A DNA stretch of 38,861 nucleotides from assembly GCA_001543015.1 (NCBI GenBank), contig LFLC01000055.1, positions 1 through 38,861 of the forward strand. The letters run 5' to 3'. This stretch comes from Nitrosopumilus sp. LS_AOA. GTDB taxonomy: Archaea; Thermoproteota; Nitrososphaeria; Nitrososphaerales; Nitrosopumilaceae. The notes beneath the pieces are model-generated. The model was not told where the DNA came from. It saw nothing but the letters and a program-made list of their open reading frames with translations, and searched no databases. Positions 7,774 through 16,091 of the stretch are shown one piece after another. Within the stretch, counting starts at the first letter, position 1. Every line of letters begins with the position of its first letter. The position numbers were made by a program, and so were the translations under genes.

Positions 7774-9687
7774 TTAATCAAAATTTTCTAACTTCTTTTT
7801 GATATTTTTTAAAAGAAGGTTGTTTACTAATTCACCTGATGCTTTACCTCTTAATTCTTTCATGGCGATACCCATTAGTGGTCCAACCGCTCGTTCTTTT
7901 TGATTTTTAACAATTTCTTGATTATTTTCAACTATTTTTTTAATAATTTCCTCCACGTCTGATTCATTTACAGCCTCAATTGATGCATTTTTCATTGCTT
8001 CTTGAGTTGATTGTGATTTTCCAGCCATTATATTTTCAAAAATTATTTCAATTGATTCTTTGGCAATTTTTCCCTCATCTAATAATTGAAATGATTTCTC
8101 AATTTCTTCATTTTTTAATAATTTTGAATTTAAACCATTTCTCTCAAAACTTGTAATTGTTGAACATAAAATTGACACAATAAATGTTGGATTGATTTTA
8201 ACTTTTCCAACTATTTTTTCAAATAATTCAATATAACGTGAATCAAAAATTTGTTCTGATAGTTGGGGATTTAATGTATATTTTTTTTGTAATTCTAAAA
8301 GTGATTCATCCCATGATTTTGGAATATTTTTTTTAGCATTTTCTAGTTCTTCATTTGATATGATGATTGGTGGAATATCTGTTTCAGGATACATTCTTGC
8401 TGCTCCTGGTCTTGGACGTAGGAATTTTGTTTCTCCATTCATAGTAGCTAATCTTGTATCAATTGGGATTCCATTATTTTTTATGAATTCAATTCTTGAA
8501 ATTATTTGATCAATGACTATGTGAATTTTTTCTTTTGTTGTAGCTAGTATCAAAAAAGCATCTTTTTCATTAATTTTTAAAAACTCTTTTAGATTTTCAA
8601 TATCTATTTTCTCTATCCCATAATTTGGAAGTTCATCTGAATGAAATACTCCTCCAATTCCAAAAAATCGAACTAATTCTGCAATTTCTTTTCCTAATCT
8701 AATTCCATCATATGGTGTATATCCAAATATTTCACCCATATTGATAAATGAAACCGCAAAAATTTTCTGCTGTTTTTTAATTGCACTTTGAATTATTTTT
8801 GATTTACATTTAGTAAATAATTCTGTAATGTCTTTTCTATCCTTTTCTTTATCATGAATCCAATTTCTTTTTTTTAATTCTTTTGAAATTTCTAATAATC
8901 CTTGTTGCCTTTTAGCCTCATATTCTACTACTTTTTCTAATTGATCTAGTTGTTGAACCCCTTTTACCTCAATTACTACTCCTCCTCCATCTTTAACTGA
9001 AACATTGACATCTTGTCTAATTGATCCTAAACCTCTCTTCACTTTTTTTGTACTTCGTAAAATTCGTCCTAATGCTAATGCAATTTTTTTAATGTGTTGT
9101 GGTTTTACTTCAAAAGGTTCTGTAGCAATTTCTACTAAAGGAATTCCTAGACGTTCTAATCCAAATTTTCTAATGGTTCCCTCATCTCCTAAATTCTTTG
9201 CAGCATCTTCTTCAAGACAAATGGATTGAATTCCTATTGTTGTACCTTCTACTTCAAAATTACCTCCTTGTGAAATTAACATTGTACGCTGAAATCCTGT
9301 TGTATTGGAACCATCAACTACTGTTTTTCTCATAGGATATATTTCACTAAAAATATTTGATTTCAATGCAGAAGCAATGATTAAAGAAATTTTTTTAGCA
9401 TCTTCATCTAATTTATGAGGTGGTTCTTCATCTTGTTCTACTAGACAACTACTATCAGGATTTGCATAATACATTATTGATTTTGATTTTGATTTTTCAA
9501 ATAATGCTGCGGGATCATATTCACCTAATTCACTTTTTGCTGCACGTAATTTTCTTTGAAATTTTATAGAATATTCTTCAGTATCTGCTGGGATACAATT
9601 ACAAAATAATTTTTTGTTAGTTGCTAATTGTTGATGAATCTCTAATCCAACTTTAACTCCCACATCATTTATTGAAAATTCTGACAT
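7774..9687 (-). CDS. gatE: Glutamyl-tRNA(Gln) amidotransferase subunit E
   Basis: GatE binds misacylated Glu-tRNA(Gln), activates the glutamate with ATP and amidates it to Gln-tRNA(Gln) using ammonia from GatD. The 637 residues match the normal archaeal length. The N-terminus (VGLEIHQQLATNKKLFC) and the motif region DGSNTTGFQRTMLISQGG (about 120-137) are typical of the GatB/GatE core, EIATEP and RQDVNVSV follow, an AspRS-like insertion sits around 320-410, and a helical tail domain (about 490-637, ending near GKASGELVNNLL) binds tRNA. It is the second gene after gatD, 11 nt apart, with a Shine-Dalgarno site in between. Its presence implies that this organism uses the indirect route for Gln-tRNA. 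Confidence 0.97.
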   Translation of the reverse strand: MSEFSINDVGVKVGLEIHQQLATNKKLFCNCIPADTEEYSIKFQRKLRAAKSELGEYDPAALFEKSKSKSIMYYANPDSSCLVEQDEEPPHKLDEDAKKISLIIASALKSNIFSEIYPMRKTVVDGSNTTGFQRTMLISQGGNFEVEGTTIGIQSICLEEDAAKNLGDEGTIRKFGLERLGIPLVEIATEPFEVKPQHIKKIALALGRILRSTKKVKRGLGSIRQDVNVSVKDGGGVVIEVKGVQQLDQLEKVVEYEAKRQQGLLEISKELKKRNWIHDKEKDRKDITELFTKCKSKIIQSAIKKQQKIFAVSFINMGEIFGYTPYDGIRLGKEIAELVRFFGIGGVFHSDELPNYGIEKIDIENLKEFLKINEKDAFLILATTKEKIHIVIDQIISRIEFIKNNGIPIDTRLATMNGETKFLRPRPGAARMYPETDIPPIIISNEELENAKKNIPKSWDESLLELQKKYTLNPQLSEQIFDSRYIELFEKIVGKVKINPTFIVSILCSTITSFERNGLNSKLLKNEEIEKSFQLLDEGKIAKESIEIIFENIMAGKSQSTQEAMKNASIEAVNESDVEEIIKKIVENNQEIVKNQKERAVGPLMGIAMKELRGKASGELVNNLLLKNIKKKLENFD

Positions 9688-9694
9688 ATCACAT

Positions 9695-9700
9695 CTTCCT
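9695..9700 (-). promoter_or_regulatory. Shine-Dalgarno site of gatE
   Basis: On the reverse strand AGGAAG lies 7 nt before the gatE ATG and overlaps the gatD stop codon. It stands out because most first genes here have no such site and look leaderless; internal operon genes need one. Confidence 0.6.
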
Positions 9701-10988
9701 AATTTGATAATTCTGATGCAATATTTTTAAGCATAATTTTCTTTACTTCTTCAATATTTTGATAGTTTCCTATGGCCCACATTGCTTTAACTAATGCTAC
9801 TTCTGGAATCATATTTTCTAGAGGAATAATGCCTAAATCAAGTAAATCACGACCACTTTCGTAAACTGTCATGCCTATTCTTCCATCAATGCATTGAGAT
9901 GTCATGCCTAGAAAAATTCCTTTTTCATTTGCTTTTTTAACATTTTCATACATTACTTTTCCAATATGACCTAATCCAGTACCCTCAAAAATTATTCCTT
10001 TATACCCATTCTCAATTAATTGATTAAGTAAATCTGGATCATATCCTGGATGATATTTAACTAATGCAACTTTTGTATCTAGATTAATTTTAGGTTGAAA
10101 CTCATTTACTTTGAAAAAATCTTTAGAAATATTTTTTTGAATTTGATTTTCTACAATTAAAAATGCAGGATTGTCTCCAATAGTTTGAAATGCTCCTCTT
10201 TTACTTGTATGATTTTTTCGTACTCTAGTTCCAATATGACATGCAATTGTATCATCATTTTCATCTTGATGCATTACAACATAGATTCCTTTAGTATTGC
10301 TTTCAATGATGAATTTAGTAGCACCTATCAAGTTTAATGCTGCATCTGATGATGCCCTGTCTGATGATCTTTGTGAACCTACTAGTACAATTGGAATTGG
10401 AAATCCTGCAAGTGCAAATGAAAGAAAAGATGAGGTATAATGCATTGTATCTGTTCCATGTGCAATAATTATTCCAGAATAGTCTGATTTTGAAAACTCT
10501 TTAATTTTTTCTGCAATTTTTAACCAATGTTCTGGCATTATATTTTCAGAATACTCTGAAAATAAAACTTCAGCATCAATGTTAGCAATTGTTGCAAGTT
10601 CTGGAACTGAAGAATTCAATTCTTCTGCTGTTAGTACTGGAGTTACTGCACCCGTTCTGTAATCAATTTTACTTGCAATTGTTCCACCAGTTGATAATAA
10701 CAAAATTTTTGGTAAACCTTCAACTTTCTCAATTTTTTTATCTGTTTTTATAATTTTTATTGTTTCTTGATTTTTCTCAATCTTTTCAATCTTTGCAATT
10801 TCTAAACCAATATTGTAACCACTCTTTAATTTCAAAACAATATGTTTATCATCACTGTGTTCATATCTTGGCATAATTATGCCTGAAAACGTGATTTCTG
10901 CTAAAATATTCACTGAATCTCCTACCGAAATTTGATTTGTTTTTAGAAATTCTAATGAAATTCCTTGATATCCTCTATATTCTGACAT
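9699..10988 (-). CDS. gatD: Glutamyl-tRNA(Gln) amidotransferase subunit D
   Basis: GatD is the asparaginase-like subunit that releases ammonia from Gln or Asn for GatE. The 429 residues comprise an N-terminal barrel-like domain (about 1-85) and an L-asparaginase-type domain with both threonine motifs: LLSTGGTIASK (about 91-101) and IIAHGTDTMHYT (about 176-187). The later VALVKYHPGYDPDLL and GTGLGHIG segments complete the asparaginase fold. It starts at an ATG with a TATA-like element 23-32 nt upstream, just after the cdc48 stop. It is placed before gatE, the usual archaeal order. Confidence 0.97.
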   Translation of the reverse strand: MSEYRGYQGISLEFLKTNQISVGDSVNILAEITFSGIIMPRYEHSDDKHIVLKLKSGYNIGLEIAKIEKIEKNQETIKIIKTDKKIEKVEGLPKILLLSTGGTIASKIDYRTGAVTPVLTAEELNSSVPELATIANIDAEVLFSEYSENIMPEHWLKIAEKIKEFSKSDYSGIIIAHGTDTMHYTSSFLSFALAGFPIPIVLVGSQRSSDRASSDAALNLIGATKFIIESNTKGIYVVMHQDENDDTIACHIGTRVRKNHTSKRGAFQTIGDNPAFLIVENQIQKNISKDFFKVNEFQPKINLDTKVALVKYHPGYDPDLLNQLIENGYKGIIFEGTGLGHIGKVMYENVKKANEKGIFLGMTSQCIDGRIGMTVYESGRDLLDLGIIPLENMIPEVALVKAMWAIGNYQNIEEVKKIMLKNIASELSN

Positions 10989-11010
10989 TCACGAGATTTA
11001 GATTTATTAT

Positions 11011-11020
11011 TTAATTAAAA
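11011..11020 (-). promoter_or_regulatory. TATA box for gatDE
   Basis: The reverse strand reads TTTTAATTAA, centred about 27 nt before the gatD ATG, in the 32-nt gap after cdc48. It indicates that gatDE has its own leaderless promoter rather than depending on cdc48 readthrough. Confidence 0.45.
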
Positions 11021-13207
11021 CTACCTGTAATAGGATGCAACTAGTTTTTCACCTAACTTGAGGTCTTTTTGTTCTCGCACTTTCTTTACAGCTTCTTCAA
11101 AGTGTTTCATTTCTACTTTAGCAGTATCGGCGTGTTTTTCAACATCTTTGACATCTGGATTTTCATCTAAGAATCTATGAATAACTATTGAAACTGCAGT
11201 ATTTGCTATAGCTGCTGTATCTGCACCACTAAGACCATCAGTCATTTCAGATAATCTATCGAAATTAACACGATTAGGATCACTTTCTTCAGTGACTGTA
11301 GGTATTTTTTTAGCAGTAAGTTTCAATATACTCTTTCTACTTTCTTTATCTGGAAGTGGAATTTGAATAATTTTATCAAATCTTCCTGGTCTTAATAGTG
11401 CTGGATCAATCATATCTGCTCTATTTGTTGCAGCCAACACTACAACACCATGCATGTTTTCCATCCCATCTAATTCTGTTAGTAATTGACTGACAACTCT
11501 TTCAGAAACAGCTGTTTCTCCACCTGCTCCACGTATTGGTGCAATTGAATCAATTTCATCAAAGAATATCACACATGGTGAAGAAGTACGTGCTCTTTTG
11601 AAAATTTCTCTAATTCCTCTTTCTGATTCACCAACCCATTTTGATAACAGTTCAGGACCTCTTACTGAAATAAAGTTTGCTTCACTTTCTGTTGCAACAG
11701 CTTTTGCAAGTAATGTTTTACCTGTACCGCTTGGACCATGAAGTAATATGCCTCTTGGCATAGTATGTCCTAGTTTATCATAAAGACCTGGATATTTCAT
11801 TGGCCATTCAACAGCTTCTTGCAACTCTTGTTTTACTTCTTTTAGTCCTCCTACATCATCCCATTGTACATCTGGACTCTCTATGAAAACTTCTCTCATT
11901 CCTGAAGGAGTTACTTCAACTAATGCTTTAGTAAAATCATCATTATTTACAATCAATTTATCTAAAGTTTCTGGGGATAGTTTCTCTTCTTCTAAATTCA
12001 AAACAGGTAATAATCTCCTCAAACATTTCATTGCAGCTTCTTTACAGAGATATTCTAAATCTGCACCAACATATCCATGACTTACTGATGATATTTTATC
12101 TATATTGACATCATCTGCTAATGGCATGTTTCTACTATGAATCTGAAGAATGTCTTTTCTTCCTTTTTTGTCAGGAACTTTAATCTCAATTTCTCTATCA
12201 AATCTTCCTGGTCTTCTCAGTGCGGGATCAATTGCATTTGGTCTATTTGTTGCAGAAATTACAATTACTTTACCTCTTGCTTCTAACCCATCCATTAATG
12301 ATAACATTTGAGATACAACTCTTCTTTCAACTTCTCCTGTCACCTCTTCTCTTTTTGGTGCAATTGAATCAATTTCATCAATAAATATTATTGATGGAGC
12401 TTTTTCTCTTGCTTCTTTGAAAATTTCTCTTAACCTTGCTTCACTTTCCCCATAAAATTTACTCATAATTTCTGGACCTGAGATACTGATAAAATGTGCA
12501 TTACTTTCATTGGCAACAGCTTTTGCAAGTAGAGTTTTACCTGTACCTGGAGGACCGTATAACAAAACACCTTTTGGTGCTTCGATTCCAAGCTTTTCAA
12601 AAATTTCTGGATGTCTTAATGGAAGCTCTATCATCTCTCTAACTTTTTTAATCTCATTGTGTATACCACCAATGTCTTCATAGGTGACTTGTGGAACTCC
12701 ACGTAACGTTTCTCCTTTTTCTGCAATATGAAATACAGTTTTTTGTGTAACTAACACTGCATCAGCTGCAGGTGTAACACCTATTACTTGAAAAGTTAAA
12801 CGTCCACCAAAATATGGAACCATTACATTATCTCCTTTTATCAAAGGAACACTTTCTAAAGCATCAGCAAGATATCTTTCATCAATTGGTGGAATTGCTT
12901 CTAATGGTGCAACTACTATTTTTTCTGCTGCAACTGCTTTTATCTTTCTGACCGAAATTGTATCTCCAATTGCAATTCCTGAATTATTTCTACCTAGTCC
13001 ATCAATTCTGATAATACCTTTTCCTTCATCAGATGGATATAGTGGAAGACATTTTGCAACTGTTCTTCTTTTACCTTTAATTTCAATAACATCACCTGTT
13101 GAGGCATTTAATGTATCCATAGAATCGTAATCAATTCTTGCTACCCCCCTTCCAACATCTCTTGTATATGCTTCAAGAACTTTGAGAGAAAGTGCGTTTT
13201 GACTCAT
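11021..13207 (-). CDS. cdc48: Cdc48/VCP AAA+ ATPase
   Basis: A double-ring unfoldase that extracts and unfolds proteins, in archaea working with the 20S proteasome. The N-domain (about 1-180, double-psi barrel and 4-stranded barrel) is followed by D1 with Walker A GPPGTGKT and Walker [10 protein letters not shown], and D2 with Walker A GPSGTGKT and Walker [10 protein letters not shown]. Arginine fingers lie in both (RRPGRFD and LRPGRFD). The protein ends SYYR, compatible with the HbYX-type tail used to dock on proteasomes. An in-frame ATG exists at 13219, but the start at 13207 (MSQNALSL) is preferred: a TATA box lies 21-29 nt before it, which would put the transcript start downstream of the longer one. 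Length is 728 residues with that start. Confidence 0.97.
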   Translation of the reverse strand: MSQNALSLKVLEAYTRDVGRGVARIDYDSMDTLNASTGDVIEIKGKRRTVAKCLPLYPSDEGKGIIRIDGLGRNNSGIAIGDTISVRKIKAVAAEKIVVAPLEAIPPIDERYLADALESVPLIKGDNVMVPYFGGRLTFQVIGVTPAADAVLVTQKTVFHIAEKGETLRGVPQVTYEDIGGIHNEIKKVREMIELPLRHPEIFEKLGIEAPKGVLLYGPPGTGKTLLAKAVANESNAHFISISGPEIMSKFYGESEARLREIFKEAREKAPSIIFIDEIDSIAPKREEVTGEVERRVVSQMLSLMDGLEARGKVIVISATNRPNAIDPALRRPGRFDREIEIKVPDKKGRKDILQIHSRNMPLADDVNIDKISSVSHGYVGADLEYLCKEAAMKCLRRLLPVLNLEEEKLSPETLDKLIVNNDDFTKALVEVTPSGMREVFIESPDVQWDDVGGLKEVKQELQEAVEWPMKYPGLYDKLGHTMPRGILLHGPSGTGKTLLAKAVATESEANFISVRGPELLSKWVGESERGIREIFKRARTSSPCVIFFDEIDSIAPIRGAGGETAVSERVVSQLLTELDGMENMHGVVVLAATNRADMIDPALLRPGRFDKIIQIPLPDKESRKSILKLTAKKIPTVTEESDPNRVNFDRLSEMTDGLSGADTAAIANTAVSIVIHRFLDENPDVKDVEKHADTAKVEMKHFEEAVKKVREQKDLKLGEKLVASYYR

Positions 13208-13227
13208 ACAGAAAAACAATTTTTCTA

Positions 13228-13236
13228 ATTTTTATA
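13228..13236 (-). promoter_or_regulatory. TATA box for cdc48
   Basis: TATAAAAAT on the reverse strand begins 29 nt before the ATG at 13207. The expected transcription start is at or a few bases before this ATG and after the alternative ATG at 13219, which decides the start. Confidence 0.65.
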
Positions 13237-13272
13237 CCTTTGTGGTAATTATCCTAATCAACAATCACAAGC

Positions 13273-13279
13273 TTAAAAT
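13273..13279 (+). promoter_or_regulatory. TATA box for rpl2
   Basis: TTAAAAT lies 26-32 nt before the TTG start of rpl2 in the divergent gap with cdc48. The spacing predicts a leaderless transcript. Confidence 0.55.
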
Positions 13280-13304
13280 CCTCTATTCGTAAGAAACGAT
13301 CAAC

Positions 13305-14039
13305 TTGGGTAAAAGACCATTAGTAAGAAGACGTGGCCGTGGAGGCAATCAATTTAGATCTACATCCACTGGAAAAGTGGGTTCTAAGGCAAATTATCCT
13401 CGATTTGCACTATCTGAGCAACATGAAGGCGAAATTATAGATTTAGTTCATGAACGTGGTAGAGAAGCACCATTATCCAAAGTTAGATTTGAAGATGGTT
13501 CTGTTTCATTTGTACCGGCAGTTCTAGGAACTATCGTTGGTAAAATTTTACATTTTGGATTAAAATCAAAAATTGAAAAAGGAAATGTCATTAGTGTTCA
13601 AAACATTCCTGATGGAACTATTGTTTGTAATATTGAAAAGCATTTTGGAGATGGAGGTGCTATAGTAAAATCAGCTGGTACTGATGCAACCATTTTTTCT
13701 CATGGAGATGAAGGTGTTACTGTAAAACTTCCTTCTGGAAAATTTACTGTTTTAAATCCAAAAAATAGAGCAATGATCGGTACTCTTGCAGGCGGAGGAG
13801 CTACTGAACGACACTTTATGAGTGCAGGTAACAAATGGAGAAGCTTCAAAGCTAAAGGAAAGAAATATCCAATTGTTAGAGGTGTTGCACAAGCAGCCTA
13901 TGTTCACCCACACGGTGGTGGTCGCCATCAACACGTTGGACAAAGTTCCACTGTTTCAAGAAATGCACCTCCTGGTGCAAAGGTTGGAAGTATTGCTGCT
14001 AGAAAAACTGGTAGAGCAAGAATTAAAGAAAGAAGATAG
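13305..14039 (+). CDS. rpl2: 50S ribosomal protein L2 (uL2)
   Basis: uL2 is a large-subunit protein needed for subunit joining and the peptidyl-transferase centre. The 244-residue product begins with a TTG-encoded Met followed by GKRPLVRRRGRGGNQFRS, and has the conserved C-terminal HPHGGG loop (about 202-207) and the basic GARVGSIAARKTGR-like end. The TTG start agrees with a TATA box 26-32 nt upstream and with the family N-terminus. In most archaea this gene sits between rpl23 and rps19 in the S10-type cluster; here no other ribosomal protein gene is near, so it is transcribed alone, divergent from cdc48. Confidence 0.97.
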   Translation: MGKRPLVRRRGRGGNQFRSTSTGKVGSKANYPRFALSEQHEGEIIDLVHERGREAPLSKVRFEDGSVSFVPAVLGTIVGKILHFGLKSKIEKGNVISVQNIPDGTIVCNIEKHFGDGGAIVKSAGTDATIFSHGDEGVTVKLPSGKFTVLNPKNRAMIGTLAGGGATERHFMSAGNKWRSFKAKGKKYPIVRGVAQAAYVHPHGGGRHQHVGQSSTVSRNAPPGAKVGSIAARKTGRARIKERR

Positions 14040-14088
14040 TTTTTCTTTAGCCTAAAATTGATTAATGACTCTTTGAAATATAATTTTA

Positions 14089-14367
14089 ATGTCAAATCAA
14101 CGAATCAGAATTATTGTTACTGGTAAAGTACAAGGTGTATTTTTTCGTCAAACATTAAAAGTAAAAGCAAAGAAAAATGAAATTTTTGGATGGGTAAAAA
14201 ATCTAAAAGATGGACGAGTAGAGGCAATTTTAGAAGGAGATGAAGAAAAAATTAGTAAAATTATTGAATGGGCTCATGGCGGACCTGCAAATTCTAGAGT
14301 TGAAGATGTAGAAATACGTAATGAGAAATTTATCGGCGAATTTTCAAAATTTGATGTTTTGTATTAA
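14089..14367 (+). CDS. acyP: Acylphosphatase
   Basis: A small cytoplasmic enzyme hydrolysing acyl phosphates. The 92 residues show the catalytic loop VTGKVQGVFFRQ with the phosphate-binding Arg (in FFR), followed by GWVKNLKDGRVEAILEG with the catalytic Asn (in VKN), which is the complete family signature. The ATG is the natural start, 49 nt after rpl2. Its last 4 nt overlap the stop of the convergent gene at 14364. Confidence 0.94.
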   Translation: MSNQRIRIIVTGKVQGVFFRQTLKVKAKKNEIFGWVKNLKDGRVEAILEGDEEKISKIIEWAHGGPANSRVEDVEIRNEKFIGEFSKFDVLY

Positions 14368-14696
14368 TGAATTTCTTCAAAAGCATTTTTAATTATTTGA
14401 CTTAATTCTAAAATTTGTTGGTCTTTTTTAATCTGAATTATTTGAATCGGATCTTTTCGACTTTTCTGAATTTTAACTATAACTCCATCTTTTTCAGGTT
14501 CCACATCTGCAAACCATCTAAATGTCATTGATTTACAAAAAACAACTCTATGCATTCTAACATCCTCTATTACTTTATCACCTAAAGTAAAGCAAAATTT
14601 TCTAATGGAATCAAAAAGAGGTAATACTGAAATTGGAATTTGTTTTTTAAAGTCATCATAATTTCTTTTATTTCCAAATGATATGATTCCATCCAT
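14364..14696 (-). CDS. Conserved hypothetical protein, possibly DUF5655-like
   Basis: A soluble 110-residue protein with no signal or membrane segment. Its middle reads RKFCFTLGDKVIEDVRMHRVVFCKS followed by MTFRWFADVEPEKDGVIVKIQ, a pattern of short strands with conserved aromatic residues like the DUF5655 domain, which is described as a putative nucleic-acid-related module. The similarity is by eye and uncertain. The ATG start has a TATA-like element (taattata, 14716-14723) at the right distance, right beside the end of the SRP RNA. It converges on acylphosphatase with a 4-nt overlap. Confidence 0.6.
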   Translation of the reverse strand: MDGIISFGNKRNYDDFKKQIPISVLPLFDSIRKFCFTLGDKVIEDVRMHRVVFCKSMTFRWFADVEPEKDGVIVKIQKSRKDPIQIIQIKKDQQILELSQIIKNAFEEIH

Positions 14697-14725
14697 GAAT
14701 TTGCAAATTATTTTTTAATTATAAA

Positions 14726-15041
14726 GGTAGTAGCTCTGTTGGTTCCAGTCTAGACGAATAGCCCCATTTCAAGGCGTACAAGATCCGCCACGTTGACGAG
14801 GAAGCGTGGATGCCCCATCTTAGGATTGTTCCCTCCCGGACCTCACCCCTTTCAATGGTTCAGTCTTAGAAGTTATCCCTTCGGATAATTCTAGTCTTGC
14901 AACCACCCGCCTCGGCGTGATTTCATTTCCGCACACCAAGCGGGAATTATCCATTTAGAGATTTACCCAACAGTTACTGATCTCTGCATATAGCCGGTTT
15001 CAGAATAGGGCACGGCTGGCACCCTGATCTTACCTACTACC
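14726..15041 (-). ncRNA. ffs: Archaeal signal recognition particle (7S) RNA
   Basis: The reverse strand gives a G+C-rich RNA of about 316 nt within A+T-rich surroundings. Its ends pair (5' GGTAGTAG with 3' CTACTACC), as helix 1 of archaeal SRP RNA does. The universal SRP54-binding helix 8 is at 14823-14847: GTCCGGGAGGGAACAATCC with a GGGA tetraloop, close to the bacterial GTCCGGAAGGAAGCAGCC. A second hairpin at 14873-14888 (TTATCC-GAAG-GGATAA) has the GNAR loop expected for the SRP19-binding helix 6. The RNA scaffolds SRP54 and SRP19, which target nascent membrane and secreted proteins. No protein-coding gene is seen in 14697-15074. Confidence 0.94.
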
Positions 15042-15062
15042 ATTTTTCCTAAAACAAAGTAT

Positions 15063-15070
15063 GTTATATT
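15063..15070 (-). promoter_or_regulatory. TATA box for SRP RNA
   Basis: The reverse strand reads AATATAAC, 22-29 nt before the predicted RNA 5' end at 15041. It sits immediately downstream of the ttuA stop codon. Confidence 0.5.
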
Positions 15071-15074
15071 TGCA

Positions 15075-15989
15075 TTAGGTTTGATTTTCTTTAAGTTTTA
15101 AAACTATACTACAAACTGAGCACACATTTCCTGTACACTCATTGCCACATTTTTCACAGATTGTTTTTTGTTTGGTATTTGATTTTTTTACAATTTGTGA
15201 TATTTTTAGAATTGATTGATATAAATTATTTTTAATTCCACTATGTTGATTCTCTAATGAATTCAGGAATCCACGAATCTCTGTTCTTATTCCTTCATTC
15301 ATGTGTGGACATGGTTCTGATTGAAATGGTAAATTATTTGTGAATGCATAAAATACAATTTCTGATTCATATATTTCACAAAATGGTTTTATTTTTCTTA
15401 AAGAATTTTTAGATGTATCTGGATCCATCCAACCAATCTTTGTTGTATCTCCTGAAAGCATGTTTATCACAAATGTTTGTAATGTGTCATCTAGATTATG
15501 ACCTGTTGCAATTACATTTGCTCCTACATCTTTTGCAGCATAATCAATTGCACGTCTTCTAAGAGTACCACAAATTGAACATGAAGAAGTTTTTTCATTA
15601 TCTCTTAATTCTAATGCTTCATCTAGTGTTAATTCAAAGAGATCTTTGTAAGAGTATACCTTGTGTTTTACATTTAATTCACTACAAAATTTTTCAACAA
15701 TTTCTAATGCCTCATTTCTATATCCTGCAATCCCTTCATCTATAGTAATTACAATAATTTTAAAATGATGAGTTGATGCCATTTCATGAATGATTTTTAG
15801 TAATGCTAGTGAGTCTTTTCCTCCAGACACTGCAACTGCAACTAAATCACTGTGTTGAATCATTTTATATTTTGAAATAGTTTTAGCAGTTTTTCTTACG
15901 ATAGAATTTGAGAAACATTGTGAGCATAATTTTTGTCCTGAATACTTTCTAGTATATGCTGCCTGATTTTCACATTTATCGCATTTCAT
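15075..15989 (-). CDS. ttuA: TtuA/Ncs6-family tRNA 2-thiolation enzyme
   Basis: A PP-loop enzyme that adenylates a tRNA uridine and replaces its oxygen with sulfur. The 304-residue protein has an N-terminal zinc finger (C3, C6, C22, C25), the PP-loop SGGKDS at 55-60, the SSCSICG Cys motif (about 130-136), GHNLDDTLQT, and a C-terminal zinc finger (CEKCGNEC...CSVC). This matches the Ncs6/CTU1 (wobble uridine 34) and TtuA (uridine 54) branch; which position it modifies cannot be decided by eye. A sulfur-carrier protein partner is not in the window. The ATG start is the first Met and precedes the zinc finger. Confidence 0.88.
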   Translation of the reverse strand: MKCDKCENQAAYTRKYSGQKLCSQCFSNSIVRKTAKTISKYKMIQHSDLVAVAVSGGKDSLALLKIIHEMASTHHFKIIVITIDEGIAGYRNEALEIVEKFCSELNVKHKVYSYKDLFELTLDEALELRDNEKTSSCSICGTLRRRAIDYAAKDVGANVIATGHNLDDTLQTFVINMLSGDTTKIGWMDPDTSKNSLRKIKPFCEIYESEIVFYAFTNNLPFQSEPCPHMNEGIRTEIRGFLNSLENQHSGIKNNLYQSILKISQIVKKSNTKQKTICEKCGNECTGNVCSVCSIVLKLKENQT

Positions 15990-16060
15990 AAATATGATAT
16001 TTTTTTATAATTAATTATTCTTTGGTTAATCAATAATTTGTTGTAATTTTTTAAAAATTC

Positions 16061-16068
16061 TATATTTT
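16061..16068 (+). promoter_or_regulatory. TATA box for the oxidoreductase at 16092
   Basis: TATATTTT begins 31 nt before the ATG at 16092, predicting a transcript start just upstream of that codon and supporting it over the internal TTG at 16107. Confidence 0.5.
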
Positions 16069-16091
16069 ACAAAAACCTAATAAGCAATACT

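Noticed and set aside
13208-13219. Longer cdc48 start (MFFC before MSQN)
   Set aside because: The TATA box at 13228-13236 is too close for a start at 13219; the transcript should begin near 13207.
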